A DNA stretch of 64,000 nucleotides from HXMU1420-2 sp034670145. Lineage in GTDB: Bacteria; Pseudomonadota; Alphaproteobacteria; Rhodobacterales; Rhodobacteraceae. Numbering within the stretch: position 1 is the first letter of the stretch; every line of letters begins with the position of its first letter. Made by a program: the position numbers and the translations under genes. The stretch lies in contig JAXMOA010000002.1 of the NCBI GenBank assembly GCA_034670145.1, positions 1 to 64,000 of the forward strand. Direction: 5' to 3'. A model generated the notes under the pieces. That model did no database searches. It had not been told where the DNA came from and saw nothing but the letters and a program-made list of their open reading frames with translations. Of the stretch, positions 60,151 through 64,000 are shown in pieces.

Positions 60151-60716
60151 GGCTGTTTCGCTACATACTAGCACATGATACTGGTCGCGCTCCGTGCGTG
60201 GACAACAACCTTGTGACACTGGCCACATGTAAACCACTCATTCGACGTCGTGCGCGGGTTGGTGACTGGGTTGCCGGTTTCATGCCCAGACCTCACGCAC
60301 GTGGCGAGTTGGTTTATGCCGGCCGCGTGGCTGAAGTGTTAGAATGGTCGGAGTATTCCAACCGGTTTCCGGATAGAATTGACGCGGTCTACGCCGTAAC
60401 TGATGAAGGCGCCGTTCAACGGCTTGATCCAGCGTACCACGATAATGCCGAAGCCCAGAGGAAGGACCTATCCGGTCCAATCCTCTTGTTGGACGAGGAT
60501 TGTAGCTGGTATTTCGGTGGCTCGCCAATTTCGCTGCCTTGGGAGTTGCAACATCTCGCAGCTGCTGGCCGAGGCCATCGGGTTTCAGGAACAAGTGCTG
60601 AAGATATCGTGGCCCTCGAGAAGTGGTTGCGCGATGGTTCCCGACCGGGTGTACACCATGTGCCTCGCAATCCGGATCACCGGTTTGTAGCGCCGAAAGA
60701 AAGAGTGATCAGATAG
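60147..60716 (+). CDS. Nmad2-family protein (nucleotide-modification-associated domain 2)
   Basis: The 189-residue product starts at the GTG at 60147. It has the Nmad2 segments RYILAHDTGRAPCVDNNLVTLATCKPLIRR, ARVGDWVAGFMP and ELVYAGRVAEVLEWSEY, and ends with DHRFVAPKE. It is coupled to the Nmad3 gene by a 4-base overlap, so they form one operon and probably one system. Both are GTG starts. No methyltransferase, phage or restriction gene is adjacent, so the system cannot be named. Confidence 0.8.
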   Translation: MRLFRYILAHDTGRAPCVDNNLVTLATCKPLIRRRARVGDWVAGFMPRPHARGELVYAGRVAEVLEWSEYSNRFPDRIDAVYAVTDEGAVQRLDPAYHDNAEAQRKDLSGPILLLDEDCSWYFGGSPISLPWELQHLAAAGRGHRVSGTSAEDIVALEKWLRDGSRPGVHHVPRNPDHRFVAPKERVIR

Positions 60717-60851
60717 CGAAGATGTTGTAGCGGCGGCTTTGTCCGCCAAGCGGACATAACCCCCCTGACAGAACCTCAGGGCCAAAAAACGATTGAGTTT
60801 TGGCACTTTCTGCTCTGGAAGGATGGTCAGGCGTGGGGTCTTTGGTGCGCT
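60717..60851. other. Non-coding spacer after nmad2
   Basis: These 135 bases hold no gene. A segment at 60788-60806 (aacgattgagttttggcac) resembles 59232-59250 with about three differences. This links the spacer with the repeat-rich region on the other side of the cassette. Confidence 0.5.
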
Positions 60852-61349
60852 CTATGGCACCATCGACAGGTTGGTTGGCTCTGGCTCTAGGCCTGCCGCT
60901 GTCAGCATGGCGTGGACCTGACCGCGGTGGTGGGTCTGGTGATTGAACAGCTCTGCTGCGCAGAGGGTCTTTGGTTTCTCGATACGGGTTGCGCCGTCGT
61001 CTGGATACCAAACAACCACTCCGTCGAGGTCCGCGTCGACGATCCGGGCCGCCCAGTTTTCAATTTCCTCGTCGCGTTTGCAACGCAGGGCTTTGAAGTC
61101 GTTCCAGTCTGATGGGTGGGTCAGAGAGTGCTGGACGCTTTCCTCCGGCCGCTCGTTTCCCTTCAAGCGCTGCAATATCAGGGCGTCAGCCCAATACAGG
61201 TGGTTCAGGGTGGCCGCTATGGATTGGAAGAATGCGCCGCGATCTTTGTGGCGCGCAGCTTCGGTCAGGTGGTCAGCGGCAGTTACCAGTGAGGTATTCT
61301 GCCAGGTGTTATAGCGGGACATGAGACGGCAGTATTCGGCTGAGATCAT
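60852..61349 (-). CDS. DinB-family protein
   Basis: The 165-residue protein has the DinB four-helix pattern with metal-binding histidines: His in ATLNHLYWADALIL and two His in LFNHQTHHRGQVHAML. DinB-type proteins include thiol-dependent transferases and many unknowns. It lies convergent to the Nmad cassette, inside the repeat-flanked region. Confidence 0.88.
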   Translation of the reverse strand: MISAEYCRLMSRYNTWQNTSLVTAADHLTEAARHKDRGAFFQSIAATLNHLYWADALILQRLKGNERPEESVQHSLTHPSDWNDFKALRCKRDEEIENWAARIVDADLDGVVVWYPDDGATRIEKPKTLCAAELFNHQTHHRGQVHAMLTAAGLEPEPTNLSMVP

Positions 61350-61903
61350 CTTCTCAGACTCCTTTGATTTTCGATGTGGGATGATACCGGGACGCTGTTG
61401 CGAAGCGTCTTGTCCGAGGGCTTGGGTTCGCTTGGCTTTGAGCAGGGGGCGACCTAGTCAGGATACCGGTGCGGACCGATGACCTGACAGTTTGTTGTTT
61501 CGGGCGGGACGTCAAGCATAGGTATTTCTGCGCATCCTGGCACTCTGGACACATACCCTTGGCAAAACCCGGTTTGATTTTGACACGTTTTTTTGCCGAG
61601 ATCTGAGGGAGCCGAGCTTCGCAGGTGAAGGTGGCGCATGGGTCGGTTGGCGTCGCATTGGGCTGGCGGCGAAATCTTATGTTTGCAGCGCGCCTTAGGG
61701 GGCGAGGCTGGCTGAGTGCGGGACGGCCGGTTTTCGCTTCGCGCACTTCATTTGTCCGGTGCGTCGACCTTCTCAATGCGGCGGCGTTTTCGGATAGCTG
61801 CCCTTCGCTTCAACCGGCTTGAATTGGCGAGATGTGGGACGGAGCACCCATTCGCTGCGGTTGCCCCAAAACCCGCTCTATGTTTGAATATTTCGCTGGA
61901 TCT
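61350..61903. other. Non-coding region with the second repeat copy
   Basis: No gene is supported in these 554 bases. They include repeat copy 2 (two parts, 61628-61672 and 61785-61834), with a 112-bp insertion between the parts. The rest has no recognised structure. Confidence 0.6.
61628..61834. repeat. Repeat copy 2, interrupted by 112 bp
   Basis: The part at 61628-61672 matches 59047-59091 and the part at 61785-61834 matches 59092-59141. Both are in the same orientation as copy 1, so the Nmad cassette and dinB gene lie between direct repeats. The 112-bp insert (61673-61784) shows no gene. Confidence 0.8.
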
Positions 61904-62668
61904 TCAAGCCCGTTTATACAGGATGGGAATGGCTGCTGTGTTGTTTTGCTCGAAATTATCCAGCACGAATGGCTTGAACGACCTGTTGAAAAGTAACGCG
62001 GGTAAGATATCGCGCAGCCGGTCCCAGCGACAGTGATTGATAATTGTATAGGGGACTTGGGCTGCGTCGTCGGGCAATAGAACGGTGGAATTGTCGAGGT
62101 TGGTCTGATCCTGAAACCAGCCCGCAGTGTAATTCCACACTTGCAGATTGATATCCAAACTGTCCGCGTAGAAGTAATTAAACAAGAAGACACCGTTGGT
62201 TGCGTGATCGACCGGACCGATCCGGCGTATGTTGGACGCGGCGATGCTTATGACATTGTATGAATTATCCTTGGTGTCGGCCACGAGTTCAGCCCAGTCA
62301 GCCGTCGCTTGGTATTCTTTTGCGGCTTCGACGGTTTTGAATTCCACCAGCAAGACCACGTCAAACTTTGCGATTTTGACGTCTGGACGTTTCTTTAAAA
62401 ACGCGCCTCGCCCCGGGGGAATGATCAGGGCCTTGAAGACGGTGGCGTCCAAGACGTCATCAGCCGAAACCAGCGCCTGTGACAGAGCTTTGAGCGTGTT
62501 GAGCAGTTTTTTCTTTGAGGCGCTTTCCACGAAAAAACCGATCGGCGGGCGGTGATCAACCTCGATTGCCAGCAAGAGGTAGCCGGATTGCGCTGGCTCC
62601 ATCAGCGACACTTTGGGGAATGTGTTCTTGGGGCCAACGATTTGTAAGGCGTCGCTTTGATTGGTCAT
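61904..62668 (-). CDS. Protein of unknown function, coupled to TetR
   Basis: The 254-residue soluble protein is not assigned. It may contain two dimeric alpha-beta-barrel halves (about residues 20-135 and 140-250), judged from repeated patterns such as YLLLAIEVDHRPPIGFF and GVFLFNYFYADSLDINLQVW. No signal peptide is seen. The ATG at 62668 overlaps the TetR stop by 4 bases, so it is in one operon with that regulator and may be the enzyme it controls. Confidence 0.75.
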   Translation of the reverse strand: MTNQSDALQIVGPKNTFPKVSLMEPAQSGYLLLAIEVDHRPPIGFFVESASKKKLLNTLKALSQALVSADDVLDATVFKALIIPPGRGAFLKKRPDVKIAKFDVVLLVEFKTVEAAKEYQATADWAELVADTKDNSYNVISIAASNIRRIGPVDHATNGVFLFNYFYADSLDINLQVWNYTAGWFQDQTNLDNSTVLLPDDAAQVPYTIINHCRWDRLRDILPALLFNRSFKPFVLDNFEQNNTAAIPILYKRA

Positions 62669-63303
62669 TCTTCTTGGCTCTTTGGTGGGGTGAGTGTTTG
62701 CGCGACAATCTGCAAATGAGCCTTGGCCAACGATGTGGCCTGTGCGACATCCGCTTTGGATGCGTTGCCGTGCAAATACGTGATCCGAAGCCCCGCAAGC
62801 GGCCCGATAACCTGCCAAATTGCGACGTCGACTGGAATGTCTTTCCGCAATTCTCCTCGTGTCTGCCAAGCCGTAAAAACCGGACGCAGCCGCGCCGATA
62901 CATCTTGCAACATATTGCCGAGCCCATCTGGCCCCATACGCAAGACGAGTGAAGCGAACGCTCTGGCACGCGGGGTAGACCAGGTTGCAACAATGTTTCC
63001 AAATATGTCCGGGATTGCGACCTGCATAGGCGTTTCATCGGACGCCAGAGACGGTCCTGCACTTGCCAGCAGATCAGGCCCGGCCAATTTCAAAAGGGCT
63101 TCAAATATCTCTTGCTTGCCCTTGAAGTGGGCGTAAAGAGCGGGATCGCTCACGCCAACTTTTGCAGCAATCTGGCGCACCGTCGCGCCGTCGAAACCAC
63201 GTTCGGAAAAAACCTCCAACGCTGCGTCCAGGATGCGATCTCGCGTTTCTGGACGATCAGATAGAGGTGGTCGTCCGCGCCTTGGCTTGGGTGTTTCAAT
63301 CAT
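62665..63303 (-). CDS. TetR-family transcriptional regulator
   Basis: The 212-residue protein has the TetR helix-turn-helix ATVRQIAAKVGVSDPALYAHFKGKQEIFEAL (about residues 40-70), preceded by a basic RRGRPPLSDR tail. Its C-terminal ligand domain is unassigned. It starts the operon with the 61904-62668 gene. Its ligand is unknown. Confidence 0.92.
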   Translation of the reverse strand: MIETPKPRRGRPPLSDRPETRDRILDAALEVFSERGFDGATVRQIAAKVGVSDPALYAHFKGKQEIFEALLKLAGPDLLASAGPSLASDETPMQVAIPDIFGNIVATWSTPRARAFASLVLRMGPDGLGNMLQDVSARLRPVFTAWQTRGELRKDIPVDVAIWQVIGPLAGLRITYLHGNASKADVAQATSLAKAHLQIVAQTLTPPKSQEE

Positions 63304-63903
63304 CTCATTAAATTAGCGCTTATTAATATTAAGTACAGCCCCGTGCGCGCAGTATTTGCGTCTTGAATGGGCTATGTGCCCGGGCTGACCTAAAGGTGGA
63401 GCAGCAAAACAGACCTACATACCGTCTGCAGCAGCCGGTACATCCCATTAGTGTATGAAGCTGCAATCGCCACAGGCGGTCGTTTCAGGTCCTTAGCTGC
63501 GCTTAAGATCGTTCACTGGAAGTTTGAGAGCCCTTCGCGCACCGTTTGTTGCCGCAAGCACTGTCCATGTCTGTGTCGATGACCATGGGCCCAAATAGTT
63601 TGATCCGTTTAAAAGATTGATGATTGGCTTCTAGCTGATGTTGGCGTTCACGAACAAAGCCGCTGACCCGAATGACGCGATCTATAACTAATTGTAGAGC
63701 ACTAAGCCGACCGATGGGCGACACGAGTCCAGCCAACATCGCGCGACGGATCGTAGTGCAAGAAGCGAGCGGGTTTACTTCGGGGGTGATTGGTCCACAT
63801 TATGACATACTCATCACACCTGTTGACAATATGACTGGCAGTCGAAATGGTAGCATTCAATCAGTCTTGCGCTCAGCTGGCTGAGTCAAAGGGAGGACTA
63901 CCA
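63304..63903. other. Non-coding or degraded region before the last gene
   Basis: No convincing gene is seen in these 600 bases. The small open frames have no family match and poor start signals. A TTGACA at 63823-63828 lies upstream of the last gene, but no -10 at the right distance was found. Confidence 0.5.
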
Positions 63904-64000
63904 ATGAAAACCAACCGTCGTATTTTTATGTCCGGGCTCGCGGGTGTCGTAACGCTTGCCAGTGCGCAAATAGGCTTTGCACAAGGCAAGGGGTTGATCG
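63904..64000 (+). CDS. Exported protein, N-terminal part only (cut by window end)
   Basis: The product begins MKTNRRIFMSGLAGVVTLAS and continues AQIGFAQGKGLI. GGGAGGA lies before the ATG. The NRRIFM part with a hydrophobic stretch looks like a Tat-type or Sec signal peptide. The mature protein is not visible; binding proteins or redox enzymes often start this way. Confidence 0.7.
   Translation, partial: MKTNRRIFMSGLAGVVTLASAQIGFAQGKGLI

Noticed and set aside
63503..63739. 78-residue open frame on the minus strand
   Set aside because: No family, no ribosome site and no neighbour context. Probably chance.
1..64000. CRISPR arrays, tRNA or rRNA genes, complete insertion sequences
   Set aside because: No regularly spaced repeats, tRNA T-loop patterns or rRNA segments were noticed on either strand. 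The only IS trace is the fragment at the left edge. A tRNAscan and rRNA search would be decisive.

Overview
The window is a GC-rich chromosomal segment that reads as a marine alphaproteobacterium of the Rhodobacteraceae (Roseobacter group). The assignment rests on gene content: a trimethylamine/TMAO catabolic locus (Tmm, TmoXWV, Tdm), a gene-transfer-agent type terminase, a fabD-fabG-acpP-fabF-mltG block, and frequent GTG/TTG starts with strong AGGAG ribosome sites. No rRNA, tRNA or CRISPR was found.

Layout. 1-127 is the tail of an IS5-type transposase. 371-1329 is rplM-rpsI, preceded by a 14-bp tandem repeat. 1434-9260 is mostly minus strand: FkbM methyltransferase, an exported protein, TetR/PPK2, an alpha/beta hydrolase overlapping metAA, an orphan P-loop protein and two EamA transporters. 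9340-26077 is a methylated-amine region: a GntR regulator divergent from a glutamine-synthetase-like gene, the three split glutamate-synthase-like genes (mgsABC/glxBCD type), two unknown genes around a nitrilase-family amidase, tmm, a LysR regulator, the TMAO ABC transporter tmoXWV and the TMAO demethylase tdm. Together these would oxidise TMA, import TMAO, demethylate it to dimethylamine plus formaldehyde, and provide part of the N-methylglutamate route. Dimethylamine monooxygenase and N-methylglutamate dehydrogenase genes are not in the window.

26105-31547 holds fliG, small secreted proteins, a lytic transglycosylase lipoprotein, a DUF1330 protein and the rpsF-rpsR-rplI operon. 31747-38709 is the fatty-acid synthesis block, interrupted between acpP and fabF by a HisA-like paralogue and an arginase-fold protein, both with changed active-site residues. 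38907-40530 carries only the first two genes of a gene transfer agent cluster and then stops. 40692-50464 has yebC, a glutathionyl-hydroquinone reductase, an SLC13 transporter, argP/lysE, a DMT transporter, a glycosyltransferase and kynA/kynU. 50554-58956 has an SDR, pntAB, a MerR/AhpD-like pair with a textbook MerR promoter, a membrane-fusion protein pair and a DUF3422 protein.

58957-64000 is an accessory region. It has longer non-coding stretches, flanking repeats of about 95 bp, a two-gene Nmad3-Nmad2 cassette (nucleotide-modification-associated domains), a DinB-family protein, an unknown protein coupled to a TetR regulator, and the start of an exported protein. The Nmad3-Nmad2 cassette between repeats is the best candidate for a poorly described system. 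The two unknown genes in the TMA locus and the HisA-like/arginase-like pair come next.
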